NCBI GenBank assembly: GCA_021845465.1
Contig: JAKBRL010000013.1
Span: 1-31,824, forward strand
Source: Microcaldota archaeon
Lineage (GTDB): Archaea > Micrarchaeota > Micrarchaeia > Micrarchaeales > CABMGC01
Length of the DNA stretch: 31,824 nt
Reading direction: 5' to 3'
This document shows positions 6,905 through 15,044 of this stretch, one piece after another (position 1 is the stretch's first letter; every line of letters begins with the position of its first letter). The notes under the pieces were generated by a model. The model did no database searches. It was not told where the DNA came from and was given only the letters and a program-made list of their open reading frames with translations. The position numbers and the translations under genes are program-made.

Positions 6905-7660
6905 TTAGATAAGATTTACAAGAAAGCCGACCAAGAATCCCAAGAATATCCCAGCATATACAAGCTTCTGCTTTGTTGGGTCTATATCCTTAAGCTGATG
7001 CTTTATCATTGGAAGTATTACATATAGTATCGCACCTATTGCAAGTCCGTCTACAAAAATATTGAAGCCTGTTGAGCTGAAATAGAATCCTATTACTCCG
7101 CCTATAACAGTAGGGAAACCTCCTACAAAGAGGAGGATGGCCATTATCCCGATACGCTTGTCTTTATGGTTTAGAAACGGAGCGGCTATAGGGAATCCTT
7201 CAGTTATGTTCTGAAGTATGAAGCCTATAAGCACAACCAACGCAACTCCAGAAAAGAGCCCTATGCTTTCGGAGAGGGCGCCAAAGACCAAGCCCTCTGT
7301 CAGATTTTGCAGGCCCATGCCTGTTGCTATCATCAATGCCATACGAGTCGGAGAGAGGCCATTTTTTGACCTGTTTTCAAATAGATAGAGCATTGAGAAC
7401 CCTATTATGAGTCCTATTGCAAAGAATATGCTCAGGAGAGGATTTGCTCCGTATCCTGCAAGATTTCCGCCAGAATAAAGGCTTGAGGCAACATCTGAAA
7501 ATACATCAGCGAGTAGGAAAATAAGTATGCCTATTGCTACTGCATTTAGAAGCCTGGTGGTTTTTTCCCCTGTTTTCTTCCTAAGAACTATGGGAAGCGA
7601 GAGGAATATGGAGAAGCCCATTATGAGTGAGAATAAAACAGTACCTGCAAAGTCAGGCAT
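6905..7660 (-). CDS. ZIP-family metal transporter-like membrane protein
   Basis: The 251-residue protein has about eight hydrophobic helices, as in ZIP transporters, which move Zn, Fe or Mn into the cytoplasm. The paired metal-site helices are recognisable: GMGLQNLTEG (114-123) in TM4 and FILQNITEG (147-155) in TM5. In most ZIPs these read H-N-x-x-E-G and H-x-x-x-E-G; here both His are Gln (118 and 150), while Asn119, Glu122, Asn151 and Glu154 remain. Substrate choice or activity may therefore differ. A GGTGG Shine-Dalgarno (about 7668-7672 on the minus strand) lies just before the ATG, and a TATA-like TTATAAAG lies further upstream. It is divergent from the Yip1 gene. Confidence 0.75.
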   Translation of the reverse strand: MPDFAGTVLFSLIMGFSIFLSLPIVLRKKTGEKTTRLLNAVAIGILIFLLADVFSDVASSLYSGGNLAGYGANPLLSIFFAIGLIIGFSMLYLFENRSKNGLSPTRMALMIATGMGLQNLTEGLVFGALSESIGLFSGVALVVLIGFILQNITEGFPIAAPFLNHKDKRIGIMAILLFVGGFPTVIGGVIGFYFSSTGFNIFVDGLAIGAILYVILPMIKHQLKDIDPTKQKLVYAGIFLGFLVGFLVNLI

Positions 7661-7786
7661 ATATCCACCATGTGAGAATAGATAGACTAGAGAGCTTTAT
7701 AATAACCAACGCAATACAAGACTATCCAGATAATAGGATTTGAGGCATACTTAAGCATTTATATACTTTGAAGTAAGGATAGATTT

Positions 7787-8470
7787 ATGTTAATTGAAGA
7801 GATAAGTGAACAGATAAGAATAATGTTTGATCCTGAAGGCATGAAGAGAAAAGGGATCAAAAATGCGTTTTTGTATTATTACAAGATATCAATAATCCCT
7901 ATTGTCATAGGAATAGTACTTGGACTTATAGGAGTAGCATTCTTCTCACTTCTTTCTAATGGCATCTCTGGCGCATTTGGAGGAACTTCCGCACATCTGA
8001 GTCTTGGAGGGCCTTTTGCAATATTTTTGATTCTTGGAGGAGCGTCTCTTCTCTTAATATGGATAATAGAGCCGATAGCGATAATTATTTCGGCAGCGCT
8101 CCTTCAGCTTATAGGAGGCAATCTGTTAGGCATCTTTAAAGGAAGCTATGAAGATACCATAACGGCATCGGTATATTCGTCATCAACCGTGATCCTCTTC
8201 TCCTGGATAATGATTATACCAGTCATAGGATGGATAATCTCATGCATTATATCAATATGGGCTTTTATAATTGAGGTATTGGGACTTGCAAAACTGCATA
8301 AGACAGGAGCATGGAAGGTCTTTGGAACCATGATACTTACCTGTATAATAGTAGGCGTTATCTTATTCCTGATAGTGCTTCTCGTGATACTGCCATTAAT
8401 AGTTGCTTCAGGGCTTGGCGGGGCTTTTTCACATTTTGCCAGGTTTCCTATAGCTAACAAAACCGTATGA
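7787..8470 (+). CDS. Yip1-domain membrane protein
   Basis: The 227-residue protein begins with a short cytoplasmic part containing FDPEGMKRKGIKNAFLYYYKIS, typical of archaeal Yip1-domain proteins. About five hydrophobic helices follow (residues 36-58, 70-92, 96-110, 125-160 and 180-213). Eukaryotic Yip1 proteins act in vesicle traffic; archaeal members have no firm role. TTTATATAC (7758-7766) is centred 25 nt before the ATG, a good leaderless promoter. The MFS gene starts 17 nt after its stop and is probably cotranscribed. Confidence 0.78.
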   Translation: MLIEEISEQIRIMFDPEGMKRKGIKNAFLYYYKISIIPIVIGIVLGLIGVAFFSLLSNGISGAFGGTSAHLSLGGPFAIFLILGGASLLLIWIIEPIAIIISAALLQLIGGNLLGIFKGSYEDTITASVYSSSTVILFSWIMIIPVIGWIISCIISIWAFIIEVLGLAKLHKTGAWKVFGTMILTCIIVGVILFLIVLLVILPLIVASGLGGAFSHFARFPIANKTV

Positions 8471-8486
8471 TAAAATAGTGTAGGGA

Positions 8487-9656
8487 ATGCCTGAGAAGAA
8501 GCATCGAATAATAAGGAAGGGAACAATACTAATCATTATAATAGGCATAGTCAGCCTCTTCGGCGATTTTACATACGAAGGAGCCAGAAGCATTATACCA
8601 CAGTATTTTGCAGCGTTGGGAGGCTCGGCCCTTCTGCTGGGAGTGGTTCTGGGCGGCAGCGAATTTGCTGGCTATGCGGTAAGAATATTCAGCGGAAGGA
8701 TTGCCGATAAGACAAAACATTACTGGAGCTTGGTCTTTTTCGGCTACGCTGTAAACTTGTTTGCAGTTCCGCTTCTCGCTTTTACAGGCAATTATCTTGA
8801 AGCTGCTCTGCTCATCTTCATGGAGAGAATTGGCCGTGGAATAAGAGTTCCCCCTAGGGATTATATACTCTCTAATGCTGCCTCAAAAGGAAAAGTTGGA
8901 AAGGCTTTTGCGATAGAGGAAGGGCTTGACCAGACAGGCGCAATAATAGGACCTCTTATCATGGCAGTAGTGCTTTTCTATAAAAGCGGAGCTTACAGGT
9001 TTGCATTCTCAGTTCTGGCCCTGCCTGCTGTTACGGCATTTATTGTCCTTATAGCCGCTTATGCATATTATGGAAGCAGAAAACTTGATCTCAAGGTAAA
9101 TGCCCCAGCTAAAGTGATGTCATCAAGGAATTTCATGCTTTATTCCATAGCAATAGCCATAAGCGCCGCAGGATTATACCAGGCGGCATTCGTCCTCTAT
9201 GGAGCCGGAGTTAATGGAATCACATCCTATGTGATACCGATAATATTCCTGGTAGCTATGGCAAGCGAGGGCGTGTTTGGTTTTGTTTTCGGAATGCTTT
9301 ACGACAGGATTGGTAGAAATCTGGTTTATTCCGGAATCCTGCTTGCTGTATTTATACCTATCTTCCTTCTTGGAGGTAGTCTTGCATTTCTTTTCATCGC
9401 TGCGTTGTTGTTTGGCGCAGTTACAGGAATACAGGATACGGTTATGCGTTCCGTTGTCGGTTCTATGATTCCTTCAGAGAAGAGAGGCTCTGCCTTTGGC
9501 GTATTCAATATGTTCTACGGCTTCGGCCTTCTTGTTTCTGGTGTTGTTGTAGGATATCTTTTTTATTCAGCATATTACATAATCGCTTATGTCTTCATCA
9601 TGCAGATGCTAAGCATGATAATGCTTAACAGGTCTTTCAGGGATGAGAGCATTTGA
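8487..9656 (+). CDS. major facilitator superfamily transporter
   Basis: The 389-residue protein has twelve predicted membrane helices in two halves. The loop after TM2 reads SGRIADKTKHYW (68-79), matching the MFS G-x3-D motif. ERIGRGIRVPPRDYILSNAA (about 113-132) matches an R-G-x-R-x-P-x-R-D motif seen in a drug/metal-efflux-like MFS group in archaea and bacteria. An equivalent loop, GMLYDRIGRN, appears in the second half (about 269-278). The substrate cannot be inferred from the sequence. It follows the Yip1 gene by 17 nt and is likely in the same transcript. Confidence 0.85.
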   Translation: MPEKKHRIIRKGTILIIIIGIVSLFGDFTYEGARSIIPQYFAALGGSALLLGVVLGGSEFAGYAVRIFSGRIADKTKHYWSLVFFGYAVNLFAVPLLAFTGNYLEAALLIFMERIGRGIRVPPRDYILSNAASKGKVGKAFAIEEGLDQTGAIIGPLIMAVVLFYKSGAYRFAFSVLALPAVTAFIVLIAAYAYYGSRKLDLKVNAPAKVMSSRNFMLYSIAIAISAAGLYQAAFVLYGAGVNGITSYVIPIIFLVAMASEGVFGFVFGMLYDRIGRNLVYSGILLAVFIPIFLLGGSLAFLFIAALLFGAVTGIQDTVMRSVVGSMIPSEKRGSAFGVFNMFYGFGLLVSGVVVGYLFYSAYYIIAYVFIMQMLSMIMLNRSFRDESI

Positions 9657-9733
9657 ACAAAGCTTGAAGAATTTTGAAGTAAGTCCTTAATATGCATTTA
9701 TAAGATATTTTGTCTTATTTAAAATGTGAATCA

Positions 9734-10561
9734 ATGAAAATTGCTATCATAGGTGGAACGGGACAGATGGGAGAATGGTTCTCTCGCTTCTTTAAAAATT
9801 CAGGATATGATGTCACCATATCAGGAAGGAAATATAAAAAATCCATTGAAGTCTCTAGAAAATTAGGAGTAAAAGCAGTCAGAGGCAATGTAGAGGCTGT
9901 GAAAAACGCGGATGTTATCCTTATATCAGTGTTGCCGCAGCACATGGAAGATGTGCTTAAGGAAATATCACCGCACATCAGGGAAAACCAGAAGGTTATA
10001 GATATAGCTTCGGTTAAAGAGGTTCCGGTTAAGCTTATGCATAGCTACATAAAAAATGCAGTAGTGCTCGGTACACATCCCATGTTTGGGCCAAGCGCCA
10101 AGAAGGAGAACCAGAATTTCATATTGACACCTACCAATTCAAAGGAGAGAAAGTATGCTTCTGAATTTGGAAGCTTTTTGAAGAAGCAGGGTTTCAGCGT
10201 GAGGGTAATGTCTCCTGAAGAACATGATGCAATGATAGGCGAAGTCTTGTCACTGACTCATTTCATAGGATTGGTTACAGCAGATGCATGGAAGAGAATG
10301 GGAGTAGACAAGCATATGAAGACAAGCAGTACAAGCTTCAGGTTTCTTTCTGATTTTGTAAAGAGCGTTGTGGATTCTAACCCCGGACTTTATTCTTATC
10401 TGCAGATGGATGTGAAAGATGCGGAAAAGGCTGAAAGGCTTTTCATAGACTCTGCAAATCAGTGGGTGGAAATGGTAAGGAAAAAGAGAAGGGAAGAGTT
10501 CTCTTCGAGAATGACAGATCTAAGCAGATATGTGGAAAGAATACAGAAGAATTGGAAGTAG
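9734..10561 (+). CDS. tyrA: prephenate dehydrogenase (tyrosine synthesis)
   Basis: TyrA oxidatively decarboxylates prephenate to 4-hydroxyphenylpyruvate in the tyrosine branch of the shikimate pathway. The N-terminal Rossmann motif is MKIAIIGGTGQMG (GGTGQMG at 7-13). The family motif LGTHPMFGP lies near residues 111-119, followed by the all-helical dimer domain with the EEHDAMIGEVLSLTHF signature. At 275 residues it lacks the chorismate mutase or ACT domain attached in some organisms. An in-frame TTG at 9710 exists, but the ATG at 9734 begins at the conserved first strand and follows a TATA box (ATTTATAAG, 9696-9704) at a suitable distance. It is convergent with the mevalonate operon. Confidence 0.88.
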   Translation: MKIAIIGGTGQMGEWFSRFFKNSGYDVTISGRKYKKSIEVSRKLGVKAVRGNVEAVKNADVILISVLPQHMEDVLKEISPHIRENQKVIDIASVKEVPVKLMHSYIKNAVVLGTHPMFGPSAKKENQNFILTPTNSKERKYASEFGSFLKKQGFSVRVMSPEEHDAMIGEVLSLTHFIGLVTADAWKRMGVDKHMKTSSTSFRFLSDFVKSVVDSNPGLYSYLQMDVKDAEKAERLFIDSANQWVEMVRKKRREEFSSRMTDLSRYVERIQKNWK

Positions 10562-10625
10562 AAGTATTGAATTTGTCTTGTTGGAAAATGAGGATAAATT
10601 GGAAGTTGAAGAATACTCGAAAGCC

Positions 10626-11774
10626 TCAGCTTAGAGCTCCTTTATCTGTGATATTTATTTTGAGTATTTGAATTCCTCTTTTCGACTTCCAGAAATTTTC
10701 CAGCTCCTTCTTTCTTCCATGTATTGATAATGCAGCAATGGAATCCCTTCCGCCTGCACCGGGAAGCTTTGCTACGAATGCGCCATTCATCATGCTATCT
10801 TCTATCAATTTTGTTAGATCGTCGTCTTCTATGCTTACGTTGCTTAATATGCCTAGCTGTTTTGTAAGAAGCCTTCCTTTGTTAAATGCCTCACGAAAAA
10901 GATCCAATTTATTCTCAGATAAACCTTCCTTGCTAATTGCCAAAAGTGCATCTATTGCCTTTTGGTTCTCCCTGTTTATTTTCTGAATTAGTTCATTGTA
11001 TTCTGAATGGTTCTTTTTCTTGAATTCTGAAACACTACCCAGTGCTGAAGCAGTAACCATCCCTTCACCTAGGAAATTGCCAAAGGTAAGTTTGAACTCT
11101 GATGGAAGGGTGAATTTTATTATGTTATAATCCCATTCTTTCTTTATGAGATTCTGGAGATCTTCATTGTGATATGATTCCGGAAGCTTGTTTATTATCT
11201 CTGGGGAGTATCTAACGTATATTATTGAACCATGGGTTGCTGCTGCTATATCGAAGCCGCTTCCGACTTTGCCTGTAGCCATGCTGTGCGCTATCTGTGC
11301 AAGCTTGTGAAGGGCATCATTTTCACTAGGATCTACTCCGTATGCACGCAAGATAGCGGCAATGCTTGCAACGGTTACTGCTGCGCTGCTTCCCAAGCCG
11401 CTCTTGGTTACTTTGTTCTTTGCCGCAGTATAGTAAAATTCGGGATCGTTTTCAGTAGTTATCTCCATTCCTTTAAGGCTCACTCCTTTTCCCAATATGT
11501 ACCTAGAGGCTATCTCCACTGAAGTCTTGAGAAGAAGTAATTCTTTTTTGGAATCTATTGATATCTTCCCAGTATCAGGATCTATGCTGCCTTCAATGTG
11601 CAGTTTCATCTGAGGAACCGATAGAATTATTCTATTCCCTTCTATGGATCTTACACGCGCATGTACGTATGCGTCTACAGTAGTTACCATGCTTATATTA
11701 GGCCTTTCTATTACCGAATAGCCGCCAATCCAGAGTATCTTTCCTGGAGCTTTGGCCTGCGCACCAAATGACAT
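10626..11774 (-). CDS. mvaK2: phosphomevalonate kinase (GHMP family)
   Basis: The enzyme phosphorylates mevalonate 5-phosphate to the 5-diphosphate. The 382 residues carry the GHMP kinase motifs: N-terminal AKAPGKILWIGGYSV (7-21), the ATP-binding loop KSGLGSSAAVTVA (124-136), and the C-terminal substrate loop LPGAGGRDSIAAL. KVGSGFDIAAATHGSIIY (169-186) is diagnostic of phosphomevalonate kinase, as in Sulfolobus and eukaryotes, rather than mevalonate or homoserine kinase. It starts 8 nt after the diphosphomevalonate decarboxylase stop, so the two consecutive pathway steps share an operon. Confidence 0.88.
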   Translation of the reverse strand: MSFGAQAKAPGKILWIGGYSVIERPNISMVTTVDAYVHARVRSIEGNRIILSVPQMKLHIEGSIDPDTGKISIDSKKELLLLKTSVEIASRYILGKGVSLKGMEITTENDPEFYYTAAKNKVTKSGLGSSAAVTVASIAAILRAYGVDPSENDALHKLAQIAHSMATGKVGSGFDIAAATHGSIIYVRYSPEIINKLPESYHNEDLQNLIKKEWDYNIIKFTLPSEFKLTFGNFLGEGMVTASALGSVSEFKKKNHSEYNELIQKINRENQKAIDALLAISKEGLSENKLDLFREAFNKGRLLTKQLGILSNVSIEDDDLTKLIEDSMMNGAFVAKLPGAGGRDSIAALSIHGRKKELENFWKSKRGIQILKINITDKGALS

Positions 11775-11782
11775 TATATCTA

Positions 11783-12868
11783 CTATTTTTTATTTTGAAG
11801 CGGAGTCAGGTTCTTCAGATCTATGAGGGATTCAGATTCGTTTAGCAATTTAGGTCCTGAGCCCACCTTGGCTTCTATTATCCTTTCTATTCCCTTTATT
11901 TCGTTTATCTTAGACAGGATTTTTGCCTTGTCTGATTTCATGCATATTATGCATGCATTCGGGCCCGCGTCGAAAGTATAAGCGCCAACAATTCTTTTTT
12001 CTGATTCGTTAAGATCCTCTATCGCATATATTATCTCCTTGGATATGTCATTTAAGTAGATAATTGGAGGCATTGTATCTAGCATTGTTGAGTGCATGTT
12101 CATTGCATCTTTCATAATTATTCTTCCCATAGCGGAAAAATCCTTTTTCTTTATTGCCTCTGTTATCTGTTTGAGGTGGGCTTCGGCTATTTTAGGCCTG
12201 AGCTTGAAGAATTCGCTTGACTCCACTGTGTTTTTCATTCCAAGCCTGCTTGATATCTTCTTCTTTTTTGGAGTTGTTATGCATATGAGTATAGTAATCT
12301 CATGCCAGTAATCCTCATTAAAGAGCTGCCATGCGATAGAATCGCTTCCATCCGGCTTCCTGCCACGGTCCCATACTACAAATCCTCCGAATAGGCTTCT
12401 GCATGCGCTGCCGCTCCCTATGCGTGTTATCTCAGAGAGCCGTTCGCTGCCTATATCAAGGCCTAAGGCCTTGGAAGCAGCAAATGTTAATGCTGCAAGG
12501 CCTGAAGCGCTTGATGCAAGTCCGCTTGCTGTGGGAAACGTATTATAAGATACAACAAGTGCTTTTGTATTTACACCTGCAAGCTCTCTGAGTTTTTTTA
12601 TAGCCAAAAATCTTTCCTGGAGCTCCTTGTCTTCAAGATCTTGTTTTTTGCCATCAAGATAAAACTCATCTTTTGATAATTTTCCTGAGAAAACAACGCT
12701 TGTTTTTGTAAGAAGGTCTTTTCCTGATTCAAGAGTTATGCTGAGCGATGAATTTTGAGGCAGATTTAAGAATGGATCTTCGCATTCTTCCCCTTTTCGT
12801 CTTTTGCCCCAATATTTGACAAGGGCTAGGTTTGGCCTTGTAGATACGGTGACTATTTTATCTTCCAT
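11783..12868 (-). CDS. mvaD: diphosphomevalonate decarboxylase
   Basis: MvaD converts mevalonate 5-diphosphate to isopentenyl diphosphate, the lipid precursor. The 361-residue GHMP protein contains LALVKYWGK (14-22), FPTASGLASSASGLAAL (111-127), RIGSGSACRSLFGGFVVW (149-166) and AYTFDAGPNA (296-305). The residues I associate with catalysis in the classical enzyme, Lys18, Arg157 and Asp300, are all present, whereas mevalonate-3-kinase relatives in Thermoplasma lack this set. Close homologues in haloarchaea act on the monophosphate; the adjacent phosphomevalonate kinase argues for the diphosphate here. TTTAAACTA near 12900-12908 is a plausible TATA box, leaving a short leader. It is the first gene of the two-gene operon. 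Confidence 0.9.
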   Translation of the reverse strand: MEDKIVTVSTRPNLALVKYWGKRRKGEECEDPFLNLPQNSSLSITLESGKDLLTKTSVVFSGKLSKDEFYLDGKKQDLEDKELQERFLAIKKLRELAGVNTKALVVSYNTFPTASGLASSASGLAALTFAASKALGLDIGSERLSEITRIGSGSACRSLFGGFVVWDRGRKPDGSDSIAWQLFNEDYWHEITILICITTPKKKKISSRLGMKNTVESSEFFKLRPKIAEAHLKQITEAIKKKDFSAMGRIIMKDAMNMHSTMLDTMPPIIYLNDISKEIIYAIEDLNESEKRIVGAYTFDAGPNACIICMKSDKAKILSKINEIKGIERIIEAKVGSGPKLLNESESLIDLKNLTPLQNKK

Positions 12869-13046
12869 TATATCAGTATTAGCATATTATGATAGAGTAT
12901 AGTTTAAAGTTTTTTGGTCTCTGTTCCATATTTGGGAATTGTGGAATTACTACATATTTCGGATAAGGAGAGTCTTATTTCGCTTGCAAGATTTTTGGAT
13001 CGAAATACGAAACCCTGCTTTAATGACAGACATATGCATCAACTAT

Positions 13047-13081
13047 AACACAGGAGATGAAAAAAGATCGTCGCCTGTGTT
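13047..13081. other. 8-bp inverted repeat in the mvaD / Cys-rich gene gap
   Basis: AACACAGG (47-54 of this block) pairs with CCTGTGTT (13074-13081) across a 19-nt loop. It lies in the 264-nt gap between the mvaD promoter and the 3' end of the Cys-rich gene. It may be the 3' hairpin of the Cys-rich transcript (minus strand), or a structure on a plus-strand RNA, where TTAGTTT follows. A 77-codon plus-strand frame across it is antisense to the Cys-rich gene and looks spurious. Confidence 0.4.
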
Positions 13082-13132
13082 TTAGTTTAGATGACTGGAA
13101 TGCTGCAAATAATAGGAAAATAGGAATATTGC

Positions 13133-13390
13133 TTATTCCTCCCTGCCTTTACAATTGCATCCTTCTTTTCCACAGCCTCCTTGGCATCCACATCCTGATG
13201 ATACATTATTGCAGTTGCAGAAACCCGTGCCGCATCCATGTTTCATTCTTTTTGAGGCTTTTCTCTCACCCAGCATGTACCCTCTTATAAATGACCTAAG
13301 TTCTTTCTCATCCATCGTGTTTAGGAGTTCCTCCATCTTCTTCCACATCTCCATTCTTCTTTCATGAAATTTTTCTCTTTTGTCTTCCAT
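13133..13390 (-). CDS. small Cys-rich, metallothionein-like protein
   Basis: The 85-residue protein has a charged, probably helical N-terminal half (1-50, rich in Glu, Lys, Arg and Met). Its C-terminal tail of about 30 residues is dominated by Cys and Gly: eight Cys arranged C-x4-C-x-C, then C-x-C, C and a final C-x-C between 53 and 81. Such clusters bind Zn, Cu or Cd in metallothioneins or Fe-S clusters in other proteins. I recognise no named family. CTTATATCT (about 13413-13421, read on the minus strand) is centred about 27 nt before the ATG, so a leaderless promoter supports a real gene. It lies alone, at the left edge of the accessory stretch. Confidence 0.72.
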   Translation of the reverse strand: MEDKREKFHERRMEMWKKMEELLNTMDEKELRSFIRGYMLGERKASKRMKHGCGTGFCNCNNVSSGCGCQGGCGKEGCNCKGREE

Positions 13391-13790
13391 TTTATCATCA
13401 ATTATAATTTGTAGATATAAGTCTATAAATTACATCTTAGGGTTAGGGTGACTTGAATTCTGCGAGACAGTGGGGCGAAGTCAGGCTTCGGCTAAAGATT
13501 CGTGGCGTTTCGCTATTTCCTCAAAGATGCAATGAGCCACATAGATCATAATTTACATGGTACTTTGGAATTAATAAGTAGTAAATGAAGAAGATTGCGA
13601 TGGGCATGGCAGGCAGTAGAATAAAAAGAGACGGATTTTCATTTATATTTTCAAGAAAAAAGAAAACTTTGAAGAAATATTGCAAAAATAAAATCCTCAG
13701 TCTATTTGCAATTTTGAGTGATTTGATGTACAAAAAGTAGACAGCATAAGGGTTAAATATCAGGAAAACTGAGACTAATAATGTAACGAT
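13391..13790. other. 400-nt gap without a convincing gene
   Basis: The left end holds the promoter of the minus-strand Cys-rich gene. CTTAGGGTTAGGGTGACT (13436-13453) recurs, with one base less and inverted, upstream of the toxin-antitoxin promoter at 29112-29127. A small hairpin CGAAG/CTTCG occupies 13476-13490. A 51-codon plus-strand frame (13585-13740) encodes a Lys/Arg-rich peptide; it has no convincing TATA spacing or recognisable domain, so I do not call it. GTTAAATATC (13750-13759) could be the TATA box for the next gene. Otherwise nothing is seen. Confidence 0.5.
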
Positions 13791-13994
13791 ATGGTTTCAA
13801 TTAATTGTAATTTTGAACCTAGCCGATCGAGGCGAATGATATCTTTAGCATGCCGAAGAATGGATTATGTTGGAGCTCTGGGTTTATCTGAGGATATGGT
13901 AAATTTTCCTGCAGGTAGATATATAGACAGCGTTTTAATAAAATTTAAGCTGAAAAAAGATTTTGAAGTTATTAATGGAGTACCTATTGAATAA
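13791..13994 (+). CDS. short hypothetical protein
   Basis: This 67-codon frame encodes a soluble, moderately basic peptide with no domain I can name. Support is limited: it begins at an ATG about 36 nt after a TATA-like GTTAAATATC, is read on the same strand as the next three genes, and ends 23 nt before the next start. It shares the AT-rich base composition of that stretch. A shorter version could begin at an internal ATG (13836). It may be the first gene of an accessory operon or a chance ORF. Confidence 0.35.
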   Translation: MVSINCNFEPSRSRRMISLACRRMDYVGALGLSEDMVNFPAGRYIDSVLIKFKLKKDFEVINGVPIE

Positions 13995-14017
13995 ATATAC
14001 ATTTGATACTTGATACA

Positions 14018-14773
14018 ATGTCTTTAACCGTAAATCATAGAATTAAGTCGCCGATAGAGGAGATAGTGCCAATAAGTAGGCAGTTAGGCTATGCGGAGGC
14101 ATTTAATTTATTAAGAGGTGAAAGAGAGCTTCCTTCTAATTTGTTGCTTGATAGAATATTAGCAAGACCAGGATATCAGAATAGGGAAGAATGGAAGAGA
14201 TTGGCAAATCGTTATCCTATATGGTGGACCAGAGATCTCGTTGTATATCCTGAATCTGATGGAGTATTTAGAAAAGGAAAGGATGTAGTGGATTCCTATA
14301 AAGACAGAGCAAGAAGAACATGGTTATTTTCATTATCTTCTATGCCTCAGGAGGCTTTAGATAGAAAGAGTATTGGATTACTAGTGTGTCCGGAAGAGAT
14401 TAAGACGTATAAAGATAGAGTGGTAGTAGAAGCTGGTCAGAAAAATGTTATTATATTGGAAAATTTTTTGCAGAAGAATGGGTGGGGAATGGTAGATAAA
14501 GAAACAGGAATTCCTTTAAGTTTGGGTTTTGGGCAAGACGCACTTTATCCAGAAAGATATCTGAGGAGAACAGAAGGAGTAGGAGTTCGCCCGATCGTTA
14601 GAAGTTTGAATAATGATAGTAGGTTGATAATTAATGCAAGCGAGACTCCAGACATGAGATTTGGAGTAGGATTTGTTGATCGTGGGGAGCAGCATCAGTA
14701 TAAGACTGAAACGGTTGCCACAGGAATAATGGAAAGATTTAGAAGGTTTATTTCAGAGTTAGGAGGCTTTTAA
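14018..14773 (+). CDS. hypothetical soluble protein, unrecognised family
   Basis: The 251-residue protein has no signal peptide or membrane helix. It contains WKRLANRYPIWWTRDLVVYP (about residues 59-78), a central YPERYLRR stretch (181-188) and many conserved-looking aromatic and basic residues, which suggests a folded domain, but I cannot name it. A TTG at 14003 is in frame; ATG 14018 is preferred. The region is visibly richer in A+T and in AGA/TTA codons than the genes before 13 kb. It lies upstream of the nucleotidyltransferase and EEP genes after a 271-nt AT-rich gap in which I see nothing but possible promoter sequence. Confidence 0.65.
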   Translation: MSLTVNHRIKSPIEEIVPISRQLGYAEAFNLLRGERELPSNLLLDRILARPGYQNREEWKRLANRYPIWWTRDLVVYPESDGVFRKGKDVVDSYKDRARRTWLFSLSSMPQEALDRKSIGLLVCPEEIKTYKDRVVVEAGQKNVIILENFLQKNGWGMVDKETGIPLSLGFGQDALYPERYLRRTEGVGVRPIVRSLNNDSRLIINASETPDMRFGVGFVDRGEQHQYKTETVATGIMERFRRFISELGGF

Positions 14774-15044
14774 AGCATTGAATAGGATATGGAATGATAA
14801 GAATATTGAAACTGTTATGATAAATTGGAAGAGGCGAATATAATTAAAAACATGATTAGTAAAAAATGCATTTTAAAGATATGGGTTGTTGGATATAAAA
14901 TTTAACAGAAAGGTTTTTAATTTGCAAATGCCATGATAGATTAATTATTACTGGTAGGTTCAATTTAATTTATAAAAATCCCATATACATTTCAGATTTG
15001 TACTGAATATATCAGATATTGAATATTAATTGGTAATATATTAT

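Noticed and set aside
13057..13290. 77-codon plus-strand ORF
   Set aside because: Most of it is antisense to the Cys-rich gene and its start lies in a hairpin; it is best explained as a shadow.
13436..13530. Possible degenerate tRNA or C/D box RNA in the gap after 13.43 kb
   Set aside because: A T-loop-like TTCAAGT occurs on the minus strand, but no T stem or acceptor pairing can be formed and no C/D box pair is present.
13585..13740. 51-codon Lys-rich ORF in the 400-nt gap
   Set aside because: There is no TATA box at a suitable distance, no Shine-Dalgarno and no domain. AT-rich DNA gives such frames by chance.
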